DNA of 64,000 nucleotides from Tethya wilhelma. Taxonomy: Eukaryota > Porifera > Demospongiae > Tethyida > Tethyidae. A program made the position numbers and the translations under genes. Position 1 is the stretch's first letter. Each line of letters opens with the position of its first letter. The notes under the pieces are model-generated. The model was not told where the DNA came from. It did not search any database and saw only the letters and a list, made by a program, of their open reading frames with translations. This document shows positions 23,656 to 36,241 of this stretch, in pieces. The stretch covers positions 15,966,559 to 16,030,558 of the forward strand of contig CAXIPT010000001.1 of NCBI GenBank assembly GCA_964030475.1, given 5' to 3'.

Positions 23656-24048
23656 GACTGTATATATTTCAAATTTGTATGCACAAAGCGGAATCAACTT
23701 ATGTCTGTAATAGTCATAATATTATTTTAAATGGTCATAGTTACATTACATGTACAATCGCTGTGCACCATTCTTTTACTTGTTTTTTATCAATAAAATA
23801 AATTTTTGACCAGAAAATATAATAATTATGATCGAGTCATGATGTTGTTGGAAAGTTACATAGGATAATTACTATAATTACTATACCAAGTTAGTTCATA
23901 TTATTAATGCATGTACTGTACTTGGTGCAAACTATACATGCCACATGTGCAACATGTCATGCATGATTAATGATTATTTTTGGCTATAAATTCATCATGT
24001 GTATCGGGACCAATGGAGCTCAACATCACCAATCACTCACTCACTCAC
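23656..24048. other. Convergent 3' flank of ZCCHC9 and the C19orf47-like gene
   Basis: AT-rich, with AATAAA at 23792 for the plus-strand gene and (CACT)n near 24034-24054 at the end of the minus-strand gene. No gene seen. Confidence 0.6.
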
Positions 24049-25431
24049 TCACTCCAGCCGCCCAAACACATGATGCTGTCCGAGTCGTCCGGGAAGGAGT
24101 CCCCTACGACGAGCCTTCTTCTCCATCTCTCTCTTTTCCAGTCGTGATCTAACGTCCATCTGACACTGTGTCTGATACTCGTATTCGTCGGCCACCATAC
24201 TTGGCTTGCTTGTCTCCACTGCCGGTGCCGATCGAGAGCCTCTTACACTTGTCGACGTGTCTGGGTTAGTCTTGACTTTCACCGGTAGTCTTATCTTCTC
24301 ACTGGTGTTGCCTCTCACTCGAACACCTAACCGTTCTGTCATCTTTGAAGGGTTATCCCTCTTTCTTATTGACAGTTGACTTGATGATGGTGCAACGTTA
24401 CGTTCGCTGGCTAGTATGCCTTCACTAGCCGACCTAGCGACTGGTAACTGTTCTCTTTTACCTCCTAACCTTCCGGAAATCCGGCCCGACATTTTAGCTT
24501 TGTTGCTACTTTGTGCAGCAGCTGCTGATAAAGAAGATGATGTAATTTTAACCATTGGTGTTTTGACAATTCTCTTGGGAGGAGGAGGATTGGCTTCACT
24601 GGAACCACTACTAATCACAGGAGCAGACCGAGTCAATTGAATCTTTCTAGACTTTGTTGAATCTAGTGTAATTCTCGTAGGGGCAACGTCAATTGGTTGT
24701 GCCTTGGCTATGCGAGGTGCTGCTACGTTGCGAGCAGTTGAAGAAGATGGGTTGTGATCGAGACGTGAGAACACTGAAGTGGTCCTCTCCTTTTGCTGCA
24801 TGGGAATCAGACCTGCAGAAAAACAAGCCAGAATAAAGCAGGTCCATCAATACTGCAAAGATACTTTTGTGACTAGGTCAAGAGAGTGATGTTGGTCTGC
24901 TGAATACTAGTGACCAAAAGGTCTAAATAAAAATTTTTAAAACTGACTATTGAAATAAGTATAAGAATAATCTATCATCCATCAATACTTGGGACCACAA
25001 TGTCTTGTGAATGACTCAATTCAGACCTGCAGCTTCCAAGAGCCTTCTGTTTCTCTCCGAGATGGGGCTACCCTCACCATCACTGCCACCACTGAGATTC
25101 CCTGCCAACAGTTTCTGAGACTCCACAGCCGCCACAATGGCTGCAGCGTTGTGAATGGCAGTGGTGGTGTAGATGTCCTGACTCTCGTTGGGCACTGTGA
25201 TCACACGAGGGTGCTTAGGGGGACTGAACTCCAGCTCATCAGAGTACATGGTCAGTGGCCTCTGTATGAATATGGTATACCACATGTATAAACCACATTA
25301 TTGGCACTTTAGAAAAACTCACGTAGGGCATGCAACTAATCGACTCCCTATGACCACTAGCTACTCTTTTGTCACTTCCACCCATCAAGTAACCGGAAAT
25401 TAGCCTAGAAAAACTTTGGTTGCTTGGCAAT

Positions 25432-25481
<50 letters not shown>

Positions 25482-26816
25482 CTTTCTGTCTGCTCTCATA
25501 TGCTGCTGTTGTATACTCTTCTACAGGCTGGTCGTCATAATGCTGCTGTGAATGTATGAGTAACAAAATGATGCACACTATCTTCCAGCAGAGTGCAACA
25601 ACACCTTACCCGTCTACTTGAGGGGACAACATCAGTGTTATCTACTACAAATTCACCAAGCATATTGTCAGACCTGAAAGCATACATAATAGTTGTTATT
25701 TGAACATTAACCACACACACACACACACACACTTCCCACCTGAGAGTTGAGTGGATATTCAATGGCTCAACGGTAGTATCCACTCTCTCAACGTGGATAG
25801 GATCTTGAAAAGCAACTCGTGATTCCCCAGCATAGACGTCGTGAGCCCAACTGTCAGCTGGAGCATCACTAGCAAACTCTACGGTAGGAAGTAACATTAA
25901 TTTTTGTAGTTAATATGGGGTACCGTAGGTTAATATGGGGGTATACAATATCTGGTGGAATTCGGATCAGGGATATCACACTAAGTGGAGGAGTAAACAT
26001 AGGTATTGGGTGGTTTGTATAATAATACTACATTTCCTTGAAATGAAGCCTTTGGAGATGATACCACATCATGATCTACCATTGTCAAGATTTGCCATAG
26101 ACACACACTCTTTTTCTCTCTCTCTCTCTCTCTCTCTCTAACCTCCATGAACTTTGGTTCTCCTGCTAGAGCCAACACTGGTGGTAGAGACAGCTGCTCC
26201 TTGTCCTCCTGGAGTGGTCGAGTGAGCAGTGGGTACCTTGGATGAGGATTGCTTAGATGAACTACTACCAGCCACTTCACTTCTCCGAGACTCCTAAAAC
26301 AAAACACCATTCTATGAATGTAACCCTACACATGTCCATATATCTTTGTATAGACATGAGATACAGTGAATGGTATGTCTGCACTTCTGCTCACACACCT
26401 GAGAATGAACTTTCTTGGAGTGCTTCAAGATGGAGATCACATCTCCCATCACTTTGATGCCCATATCGCTGAGTATCTCCTACAAACAACATGAGATACT
26501 TGCAGTCAACCACTAGGGTCTGGATACTGGTGGAGATGTCAAAACAACTAATCACACTTACTTTGTTTAGGTCCAGGAGCATGTCTTTTGTGATCCGGTT
26601 GTCTTCAAAGATGGCGGCATAACTGAGGTGAGATAACTCTACTGATGCAATGCAAATGGTTTAAGACTATATACTAACCTTTTAGAAACAGATGAGGGTA
26701 TACCAGCATCTCTGAAGAACTGTGTCCAAGAGCCTAGAGGGGCGAGGTGAAGAAACGTTCTTATTAATGCGCACCATACACTTACAAACATTACCAAGAG
26801 TAAATAAGGGAGACAT
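24049..26816 (-). CDS. C19orf47-like protein with SAM-like N-terminal domain
   Basis: Several exons from ATG at 26816. Exon 1 (26816-26795) plus exon 2 give MSPLFTLGSWTQFFRDAGIP, then LLDLNKEILSDMGIKVMGDV and ISILKHSKKVHSQ. This is the conserved N-terminal domain of vertebrate C19orf47 (SEWIQFFKEAGIP and LLDLNKEIMNELGV there). The last exon (24801-24049 includes it) is basic and Ser-rich, and carries repeated RLG-type motifs (VFSRLD, ERLGVRVR, GRLGQHHVFGRLE) as in the vertebrate protein. Function of the family is poorly known; the domain suggests protein-protein interaction. An intron holds a CA-tailed repeat (25332-25478). Internal exon borders in the middle (25000-26200) were not all fixed. 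Confidence 0.78.
25332..25478. repeat. CA-tailed dispersed repeat, copy 2
   Basis: Core ACCCATCAAGTAACCGGAAA, then ACTTTGGTTGCTTGGCAATG and a (CA)n tail, in an intron of the C19orf47-like gene. Closest to copy 3 at 35166. Confidence 0.7.
26107..26139. repeat. (TC)n microsatellite
   Basis: Alternating CT run inside an intron of the C19orf47-like gene; it generates Arg-Glu open frames on the other strand that are not genes. Confidence 0.9.
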
Positions 26817-27096
26817 TACGTATAGCGATCCTAGTCTGACAGAAAGAACAAGAAACTGTTCTCCAACTTACTCATTCTCTCTTATAACAAAGCAGTGACG
26901 CAGCCTTATCAAAGCAGTAACTATTCGGCTCTGGTAGTCAAGAGGGAGCTTCAACGGTATAAACTGGGCGTACCTTATTGGCTACTGCGCATGCTCAAAC
27001 ATTGTTTGGCGAACCAAGGAAAAATCAATACTAACATGCACACTAGACAAAAGTATAAATATTCCTAAGTAATCAAGGTTTGTTCTTTGAGGGATT

Positions 27097-27308
27097 TCAT
27101 CGTCTTATTCTTTTGAGTAGCCATATGACAAGAATTGAACCTCCACCAAGACCAACAATCATCAGTGACCACCATGCAATGCGACTGTACCAAAATAATC
27201 GTACTCTAGATGTAGACACTACGGTTGGTGTTTTTTTCTGTAAGAATAGACAACATAGTTTCTTGTAATGTGCACAATGTTAAGGCACACACACACAACA
27301 CATATACG

Positions 27309-27351
<43 letters not shown>

Positions 27352-27391
27352 NNNNNNNNNNNNNNNNNNNNNNNNNNNNNNNNNNNNNNNN

Positions 27392-27474
<83 letters not shown>

Positions 27475-28671
27475 CACACACACAGACACAAGTACAACTT
27501 ATAGTTCATGCATACTTGAACAGCTGTAGTGCGATTTGGTAGTGAATTTACTGTTGATGGTATACTTTCTTTGGCCTTCAACTGTTCCTAGGATGAGGAA
27601 ATCACACGACAACATTTCACTCCTCCAGTAACAATGAAGGTCTGAGAACCAGAGTGGCCTATCCAACAAGGAAAATTGTCTGAAAAGCCTCCAAAATAAT
27701 ACATCCTCTTCTACCAAAGGCACAAAATTTCAAAATTTCTGAAAAACTTCCAACTCTGAAACAGAACTTAAGCATATTTATTTAATTTGGAGTTAGAGGG
27801 AAGGAGGGAGGGGCAACTCAGGGGGACGTGGGTTAGGTCACTGGATCTCATTCTCACCCCTTCAATTACTCGAGTTATGATATTCTCCCTTACAAGAATT
27901 CTTCGTTCAGCTCCTCTTTCCACTAGTAGAGTAACTGTCTCTCCTGTGGCATGGAAATAACTGACTGCTTGTGCGTGTTCTATTTCACGAAGATCATTTC
28001 CATCAATCTGTCAGGAAACAAATCAGGGAATTGAGAGTGAATGGTGTGTACACCAGTACGCATCCATACTCTTAGAAAATACTAGAGTGTCAATTCCTAC
28101 AATACTTATATGGATACAAAAATACTAATACTCATAACACAATACATATTCATGTACAACACAACATTCGAGTTAACTTACTTCTAGAATCTTATCTCCA
28201 GTCTGTAGTCTTCCATCCTTAGCAGCTGCTCCGTTTGGCTTGACAGTCGTCACAAATATTCCAGGGTCTACCCCAATATGAATGTTATCAACACCACCAC
28301 GAATGTTGAATCCTAATCCTGTACACAACCGAGACAATGTTGAAAAAACTCGGGGAAGGGTAGGTCACAGTTGTATTGTGATAACACACCCAGTGGTACA
28401 CGGTCAATGGAGTACAATATATAAGACATATTAAAAAAAGTATGAAGATAGCCCGAGGCTAGGATAAACGATGGATTCCAAAGACAAACATACCCAAATT
28501 AATTGAGACAACTATTTCTGTATCTCAGTAGGCCTACACTTGGAAACCATCAGGTAGCTAGAGCTATACAAAGTGAGCTTCCTGTGTGCCAGAACTCATG
28601 CTGCAGCTAGTCATACCTGTATTTTTTTTGTCCAACACAATCTCTTCAATTTTCGGAACTGATGAACTCAT
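27097..28671 (-). CDS. SYNJ2BP: SYNJ2BP/OMP25-like PDZ tail-anchored protein
   Basis: The start [16 protein letters not shown] is at 28671. A single PDZ domain follows with ligand loop [45 protein letters not shown] and [19 protein letters not shown]. Another exon reads [18 protein letters not shown] last exon ending at 27097 encodes [19 protein letters not shown] followed by IWLLKRIRR and a stop, a typical C-terminal mitochondrial outer-membrane anchor as in SYNJ2BP. Family role: PDZ scaffold on the mitochondrial outer membrane. The splice phase into the anchor exon does not fit simply (previous exon ends in phase 0), and an N gap inside a CA tract lies in that intron, so a small exon may be missing. 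Confidence 0.82.
27313..27484. repeat. (CA)n microsatellite with assembly gap
   Basis: CA repeat on both sides of N at 27352-27391, in the last intron of the SYNJ2BP-like gene. All long Cys-Val or Thr-His frames here are artefacts. Confidence 0.95.
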
Positions 28672-29135
28672 CTTTGCAATTGTGTCCACAGCAAGCAGGT
28701 GGGGTTGCAGCACATGGATAACTTTTCAATTAGTGCGCCCTAAGAGTCAGGGGTAGGGTAAATAAAACTAGAGAATGAGTTTAGGTTCTTATGGTAGTAC
28801 TTACTTGCAATAGACTCTTGGTCGATTGATAAGTGCCAAACAATTTCAAGAATGCACAAATTTAGTGCTCAAGCTTCAAGTTGTAGAGAATTTTAATGGG
28901 TCAAAGGTCAAATGACGTAACTTTATCGGGGTCTGAGATCTACACTACTAAGCGCTCGAGCATGCGCAGAAGAGAAACACGTTCTAAAGGGGTGTTCAAG
29001 AAGCGCAAGTTTGTCTTGTTCACCTTTTGAAGTTTTTCTGCTATCGGAGACTGTCAAACGTGTGAGTACTGTGCTCTGGGCGTCTGATTACTATAACTGT
29101 AACTTTTCGTCGTAGGATTGGCTCGGGAGAGTTGT
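28672..29135. promoter_or_regulatory. Divergent promoter, SYNJ2BP-like / SR protein
   Basis: 464 bp between the two start codons. A GCATGCGCA motif (NRF1-like) is near 28968. A 5' UTR intron for the SR gene is likely, with a donor GTGAGT near 29060 and an acceptor at 29115. Confidence 0.5.
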
Positions 29136-31824
29136 ATGGCAAGGAACATGAGTAGGATTTACATTGGACGGTTGAGCTATAATGCTCGTGAAAAAGATGT
29201 CGAGCGTTTCTTTCGTGGATTTGGAAGGATCAAAGACATTAACCTTAAAAATGGATTTGGATTTGTGGTAAGCTTTTCTTCAAAGAGGCGTATAAATTGT
29301 GCTGAATTTTTTTGTTAAATATTTTTTGATACACCATTTTAAACAGGAATTTGACGATCCACGTGATGCTGATGATGCTGTGTATGAATTAAATGGAAGA
29401 GAACTTCTTGGAGAGAGGTTTGACTTGCATGTTTAGTTACTCCTTCATTTGCACACTTAGTTTCACGTACCATTGTGGTGTTAGCTACCTTATCAACACA
29501 GTCTAGGATTGGTATTTGATCCCACTAAACTGTGAAATTCTTTCAACCTCAGCCCAAAGAATTTTGTTTTCATGGTTTCTTTATCTTTTGATCCACAGGG
29601 TTATAGTGGAGCATAGTCGTGGTACGTCCTCTGGCTATGGTCGAAGGTACAGTGGAACTGGTGGTGGCTACGGTGACCGAGGAAGGTCCAGGGGTGGGGG
29701 GTAAGTGGTGTGCTGTGATGCTCAACATGTTGCAGAAGTGTGTGGTTTTCTTGTGTATGGCTCCTGATAGTTGTCAATGCATATATATGTGTGCATAAAT
29801 ACCGTATAGCTTAAAATTGTCATGGCACAGATGAATTTCCTGATATGAGAATTTACTTCAATGAAAGTTTAGAAAACTATTTTGATTTGGGCATTATTTA
29901 GAAATAATGATTCATGAAAGTTTGGAGCGAGGGCTTTTCATGAACTTATTGTGTTGAGAAAATTTTGAGCCATACGGTGTAGAAAAGTGAGAGTTTAGTT
30001 TAGAAAGGGATACACATTTTATTGAGCCTGCATGGTCTAGATCCTTTTGTAAACAAATTTAATTTCCTGGATTTTCTGCAGGCCCCGTTCTTGGCTTGAC
30101 AAGTAAGGCCCACTGGTCTGGCATACTAACTCTCACGCGTGTGGGTGTGGCCCCCAGTTCCAGCCTAGCTACCTTAATGGGTTGTCTTGGTCGTGTGCCA
30201 TTTGTGTGTGTTTTTGACTCGTCTTGGCGATCTTATTCTCTTGTGTATTCATCTACTCTTTCTACTCAGATATGGCCCGCCTACTCGTACCGATTACCGT
30301 ATCTTGGTGGAGAACATATCCAGTCGTGTCAGTTGGCAGGTGAGGTGTTCACTGTTGGATCAGAATTGCTAGGTTTAAGATTGGTATTGATTGTGTGTAT
30401 GTGTCAAAATAAAGCAAACTGTACGCTTATGTTACTTTTCGTTTTGCTTTCAAGGCGTACCTCGTATGCTAAGATGCACTGTGACTACTGTCTGTGTACA
30501 CATGGGGTTGCTCTCTCTCTCTCCCTCTCTGACAACTGAGTGTGTGGCATGATGGGGCTCTTCTATTCCCTGTACTGGCTCTGGGCTTTTTTTCTGAAAA
30601 CACAAATGCACACACAATCAATCGAGAACTTCACGTTCTCACTCACTTACCCCTCCGATGTGTTCACAAGCCTACCTTTGTCTGTTCTGAATCTCGTGGG
30701 CTAGTTGGAATGAGAAAGATGTCCTTGCGTACATGTGGGTGTACGTACCTGTTGAGAGCTAGAGATAAGAGTGGTATTGGGTCACGCACTACTAACTACA
30801 CTCAGCTCGTACGTACGTACGTACGTAGATGTGGGTTCTCCTTGACTTAGATGAGAATCAGATGAGAGTGTTGGTCTGCTTGCAACTGTACAAGTGACTG
30901 TAACCAATGAACGTTACTTATGTTAATAGAGGTGTTTGTTTTGTGGTGTTTTTAGACTGAAAATTCGCAGCATTTTTTTCCTCAGAGTTGCATTTGTGTG
31001 TGGTTTGTGTTGCACGTCATGTATTTCTTTGTGTTGTGTTGCCTGTGGGCTCTCCAGGATCTGAAAGACTTCATGCGTTCTGCTGGAGAAGATTACATTC
31101 TGCAGATGCCCACAAGCAAAGAGTTGGTGAAGGGTGAGCACTATTTAGAATATTGTGCCTCTGATCATTCATGCATGATTGTTCTCTATACTACATAGTG
31201 TGGTTGAGTATGCTTCTTATGATGACATGAAGAATGCCATGAAGAAGCTTGATGGTTGCTGACCTCAATGGTCGCAGGTTGAAGCTCACTGAAGACTACC
31301 GTGGTAGCAGGAGGAGAAGGTACTTAAATCTAATCCTTTTTTACTTGTTTTCTAATCATTTCTACTTTTTTTTCAGTCGCTCTAGGTCTCGCTCCCGTGA
31401 TCGTGATCGCAGCAGGAGTCGTTCTAGAGGACGTGATCGATCAAGGTCAAGGTCAAGAGGAAGGTCTCGTTCCAGGTCCCGTGATCGTTCTAGGTCAAGG
31501 GATCGTTCAAGGTCCAGAGACCGTTCTCGAGATCGTGATCGTGACAGGAGTCGCAGCAAGTCTCGTAGCCGCTCTAAGAGTAGGTCACCCGTCAAGGATG
31601 ATCGCTCAAGGTCTCGTAGCAGGTCAAATGAGAAAGATGATGGACCCGGTGAAAACGGAGAAACTGCTCAGGTGCGTGATGATTCCCCTCGTCGTTCTCG
31701 TAGTCGTAGTGGCTCCCGTGACAGATCTAGATCACCCAGTCCTGCCAACAAGAGCCCGCAGCCTGACAGAGATGAAGAAATGAGGTCCAGGAGTGCTTCG
31801 CCTGTTAAGAATGATGAAGAATAG
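29136..31824 (+). CDS. SR splicing factor (SRSF4/5/6 type), with apparent frame breaks in RRM2
   Basis: Eight coding exons: 29136-29267, 29347-29417, 29599-29700, 30082-30102 (21-nt microexon), 30270-30339, 31058-31133, 31199-31319, 31377-31824; about 346 codons. RRM1 reads [20 protein letters not shown] and [19 protein letters not shown] Gly-rich linker follows, then RRM2 ([20 protein letters not shown] and [18 protein letters not shown]) and a long RS domain. This is the SRSF4/5/6 layout for splice-site selection in the nucleus. In the exon 31199-31319 the RRM2 reading VEYASYDD is one frame off that set by the upstream exon, and returns to the exon frame at [10 protein letters not shown]; the splice-predicted frame meets TGA at 31228. 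Two compensating single-base changes or assembly errors would explain it. Confidence 0.85.
29812..29977. mobile_element. TA-flanked MITE, copy 1
   Basis: Ends CCGTATAGCTTAAAATT and AATTTTGAGCCATACGG are inverted copies, in an intron of the SR gene. TA precedes the left end; the right flank is TG, so the second TA has changed. Same termini as 36335-36511 and 55394-55599. Confidence 0.65.
30103..31057. other. Long introns of the SR-protein gene
   Basis: Apart from the exon at 30270-30339 no supported exon is visible. Contains a (TACG)n run near 30808-30828. SR genes often carry a non-productive 'poison' exon in an intron like this, but I could not identify one. Confidence 0.4.
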
Positions 31825-32020
31825 AATTAGTTCTAGGTGTTCAACTAACTTTTCTTTATTGTTGTGTTTACCCTATATGCATGCTGATTATTGTCGTACT
31901 TCCAACCTTACTATTGAATAATTATCTCTTGAGAACTGGAAATATCGAACAATTTTGAGAATGAGCATGTGTGCTTACATAACGCGCGCTAATGACCTAT
32001 CATGCATAGTAGCAGATCAA

Positions 32021-32935
32021 CGTGACATTGAATTGAGTCTGTGATGTCTTCAAAATCTGGTAAAAGGTCGCTAGACAATATTATTTGGTGGCGCGGATGT
32101 CGTGTAATTTCGCGCGTAAAAATGGAGCAAGATATTAAAGGACGAAGAAAAAGGTGTCATTGAGCCTTCAGATAAAAGCATATTGCTCAGTGTGGATGAA
32201 GAAAAGCGTAGTAGAATAGAACACTACTCTTTGGCTTGTCTCTGGGCGGAAATAAAGTAAGTTGTGCACAATTAATTTCACCACAGGGAGGCTTGAGCTC
32301 AAACTGACCCCCCTCAGCCATAGGTAGTCTATCTATACTCCAAACTGTTTACAACCATAATAGATGATACTCCAAGTACATTGTGCCAGTAGTGCTGATC
32401 AATATCATAGCTGTGGTGGTCATCTTGGTGCTTGTGCTACTGCTGACACGCAAGTCTGGTGGGTCTGGAGGAGGGAGTGGTGACCATGGGATATAAGGTG
32501 AGCCATTGGATCTGGTACATTAATTTTGTGTGTCACATCAGCATTATCTCTGTTTGTTAAAACTACTGCAATTTAGGGTATACTCTGAGAGTTGATTGTG
32601 ACCTTACAGGGAAGGCTAAAATATAAATGACGTCATGGGATCATCATATATCAAGCTCAATAGCTATGCAGGCACCCTTGTGTGTGTGGTGTGTGTGTAC
32701 ATGTGTTCTCGTGCTTGTGACTCTAGCAGTGTGAATTTAGTCTTGTGATGTACAGTGTTGCATTGATGGCGTCTGTCCAAATCAAACTGAAGGCAGATTC
32801 CTGATTTATACATACCCTGTACTGAATCTGTGTAAGTGTGATATTTTTTTCTTTCTGAAGTCATATGTATAGCACAACAGTTACTGAAATGTAAGTAAAA
32901 ACTTATAGTATACCATAGCTATTATGTTCTAAGTG
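32021..32935 (+). repeat. Duplicated ~0.9-kb segment, copy A
   Basis: Nearly identical to 39846-40768 (copy C), from the GACATT-GAATTGA block to ATAGCTATTATGTTCTAAGT. It includes a promoter-like TTTCGCGCG, a start ATGGAGCAAG and a downstream hydrophobic frame. Copy A has a 4-bp difference after ATGGAGCAAG that puts its first reading frame out of phase, with an early TGA. Confidence 0.85.
32368..32496 (+). pseudogene. Hydrophobic mini-ORF of duplicated segment, copy A
   Basis: A 42-codon frame starting YSKYIVPVVLINII and ending in GSGGGSGDHGI after one strongly hydrophobic helix. The same frame is kept in copy C with few changes. Its upstream coding exon is frameshifted in copy A, so this copy is probably dead. 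Confidence 0.4.
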
Positions 32936-33433
32936 ATACAGTCAGGATGGGTGGGAACTACATGCGCCTGTGGCGTTGAAGTCGACCTCCATAGTGTCAG
33001 TATATAATAATTGTTAATTCGCTTTTCTTATGTTAGTGTCCTAGCGGTTAGTGATGGTAAGCATGGGAGGGTCTATAGGTGTTTGAGTTTGTTGCATCCG
33101 TTTCGTTCTAGTTTTTCTTTAAGTAGTTTTACTCTGCTTAGTGCATTTCTGTGTATACACTTGCTATGGATGTCTATAAAACTGTTCGAGTTTGCTTTAT
33201 AAGTCAGATTTCTGAAAACCAGCTAGAAGCTGGTTTTCTGGACCAAAATGAGCTGAATTGCGTTTTCGAAATTGACGACCCTTGTCTTTGGATCATGGAA
33301 AAAGGCGTGCACGCTGAGCGATTTTCTTTAGAACAGGAAATGTTAGGTAATCGCGTGCGCTAATGACTTGTCGTATGTCTAGGCCCTGGTAACAGTTTGG
33401 GCAGAGTTTTCTTGTACAGGTGTAGCTAGAAGA
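32936..33433. other. Upstream region of the desaturase gene
   Basis: Contains an unassigned 64-codon frame from ATG 33168 (MDVYKTVRVCFISQ) overlapping an imperfect palindrome AAAACCAGCT...AGCTGGTTTT at 33215-33236. No family resemblance and no splice support, so it is not called a gene. Confidence 0.4.
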
Positions 33434-35293
33434 ATGGCGACCTCACTTGCTACATGTAGAAGAGGTTTACATGGGGATAGGATGACAGATGATGACCATT
33501 CGCATCGATATCGTGCTCGCAAGTTCACTTCCAAAGAGCTGGGCCAGCTTAATAATCGTCACAATGCTCATGTTGCTTACTGCGGAAAGGTACTTACTAG
33601 GTACTATCATACATGCATTATTATTTTAATACAGTAACTCAGCAATTGTTGTTTCAGGTGTATGATGTGAGTTCATTTGTATCAAAGCATCCTGGTGGAC
33701 TGGAACAGATCATGTTGGGCGCTGGACATGACATTACACACATCTTTGATTTCTATCACAAACCAGAAATAATCAGGTATAATTATACACTCCATCAGAA
33801 ACTCCCAAGTTGAAACTGTAGTGTACACATGATCATGCTTGCATAGGGTATTGAACAAGTACTGTGTAGGTGAACTGGTAGACAATGAGCTCCCTGTCTT
33901 TCCCAGAGAGGAAAGGTGAGACTCGCTGAGTATTGTAACTATTGCTGAGTGCATTAGTGCAGGCATCATAAACCGGTTTGTAGTTGGGTTGGCATTATTA
34001 TGATTACTTTTTGCGTCCGATTACTCTTACTTTTTGCATCTGATTACAAGTTATGAAAGTTATTATGATTGGTTTTATGCTAATTATCACTGTTTTCTCC
34101 AAGAAAGAGAAAGCTTACAATGCCGAGATTGGTACAAAGAAAAGATTGTCATAATAAGCAAAGTTGTGTGTGTCCGTGTGTGTAACGGAGGGTCACCGGA
34201 AGTGATGCGACCTCGAGCTAAAACGCTACTTTTTCTTTGGACTGTGAAAAATGCAAGCTATGAAAAGTGTGCCTAGAGAACTAGCCTAGGATAGAATCAC
34301 AGGTGCTACAAGTAAGGCTAACTATTTTTGAGATCGCTGACAAGGCTTACCAGTGGCATATGTAAGAAGCGTGATAGAGAAGCCAATCTTTCACAAAAGA
34401 AGCGTAGCGAGGGGAGAGCTTTCGCTTCTAGGAGTCTGCTTCTCTGTCGCTGTACACGAAACACAGCTAGCCTAGCCAGATAACGAGTTTCTTTGCCAGC
34501 TGATTGCAAAATGGCGGAAGTCGGAAAAGGGTCGTTTGTGACGTCACGTAGTGAGGTAAATTGCTGAGCTGGCCAATGCAAAGTGGTACTAGGCAGTCAT
34601 GCAGCATTGCTTCCCTTTGAGTCTCCAATTACTTATGCCAGTATTGATGTGGTTGTTGTGTGTTGCTTCAACTACAAAGGTTGTCCTAAGCCAACTGACC
34701 ATAGAAGAATATTTATACACAATATCTTTGCTCATCAATTTTATCTTACTATTCATTGGGTTTGAGTTATAGTAACTGATCCTGTAAATATACACAAACA
34801 AGGAGTGGGCGAGTGAAGCGAGCCCCACTCCTTGTAATAATTATTAATGAAATTGTTGTACTGTCTGTTGTTATCACTACAGCGCATTCTATCGCACACT
34901 CAAACAAAGGGTTGAAAAATATATGGAAGATAACCCTTTTGTAAGCTGTCTATTACATTGATTTTTATACCTTTAGCATCAGCCATGAAAATAGTAATGG
35001 AATATAATAATATTATTATGTAGGATCCAAAGATTCACTACTGGGGGTTCTTCAGATATACTCTACTGATTGTCTTTGTGTTTTTAATGTGGTTTCTGGC
35101 GGTAAGCTTGTCCTAATTCAGATTGTGTTCACAAAGTTCAATATGTACAAGTAATATTAAGTTTGTTTGCCATTGACCCCTAGCTACTCTATTTTCACCT
35201 TCACTCATCCAGTAACCGGAAATTAGCCCTATAGAAACTTTGGTTGCTAGGCAATGGCAACATTGGCAAGCACACACGCACACATGCACACAT

Positions 35294-35345
<52 letters not shown>

Positions 35346-36192
35346 CAGATATCTACATCATCTCTATCATTCTCATTATTCTTCACTTTAATGTGGTCAT
35401 CAGCATCCATAATGGTTTCATTTACATGTTTTCATGATGCAAGGTATGTTGCTAAAAATCAAAAATAACATTGTGTGTGTTGGTTACAAATAATATGCAA
35501 CAGTTAACCAGTAATCATAGGAATTATTAAATATTTATTACCTTTAGTCATTTTACTATTATCCATAATCAGTGGGTTTGGAGAGCTGTCCTCTTCATTA
35601 GTGAAGTTGTCTGTGGTCATGCTTCATATTGCTTTTTATATGAGGTAAGTGAATGTTGTTGTACCTTTAATTTCCATGTCGAGAACAATAATTTTATCAC
35701 AGTCTAATAGGTGATACATATAGCAATGATTATGACGGTATAATTATTATACAGAAACTGATATACTATACTTCTTGTGCTTTGTAATATAGCATGGATT
35801 TGGGCATCATCCATTCACCAATATGGATAAAGGGGATCCTGATATTCACACTGGCACTGGTGTAAGTTTGGGTTTCACTTTCCACCTTGATCAGCATGCG
35901 CGAGAGAGAAGGGTATACAAATGTCATAAACTCAATTGCAATTCATATTTCATCATGTATGTATGTATGTATGTATGTATATTGTATGTGTGTGTCTGAC
36001 TTGCACTTGGTCTCTTGCTATAGCCATCACTGCGGAGAATTAAAAGGATTCAAGAATGGTTTCCTCCTAACCTTTATCAACATCTGTACCTACCTTTCTT
36101 TTATACAATAGTAAGTGCATGCAGAAAACTGCTGCTAAGAGTGAAGTAACATACATGCTGCTGCCCACACACGTACGCACGCACGCACGCAT

Positions 36193-36241
<49 letters not shown>

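Noticed and set aside
27206..27581. Long Cys-Val and Thr-His open frames
   Set aside because: They are dinucleotide repeat and N-gap artefacts.
30096..30850. Plus-strand frames of 100-147 codons in the SR gene introns
   Set aside because: They overlap the spliced microexon and exon in other frames and show no family resemblance.
33168..33362. 64-codon frame MDVYKTVRVCFISQ upstream of the desaturase
   Set aside because: No splice context or similarity; overlaps a palindrome. Left as unassigned.
14936..35410. Recurring peptide like SGYWMGG..NRVA on the minus strand near 15118, 25400 and 35250
   Set aside because: It is the translation of the CA-tailed dispersed repeat, not a protein family; frames continue into Cys-Val runs from the microsatellite.
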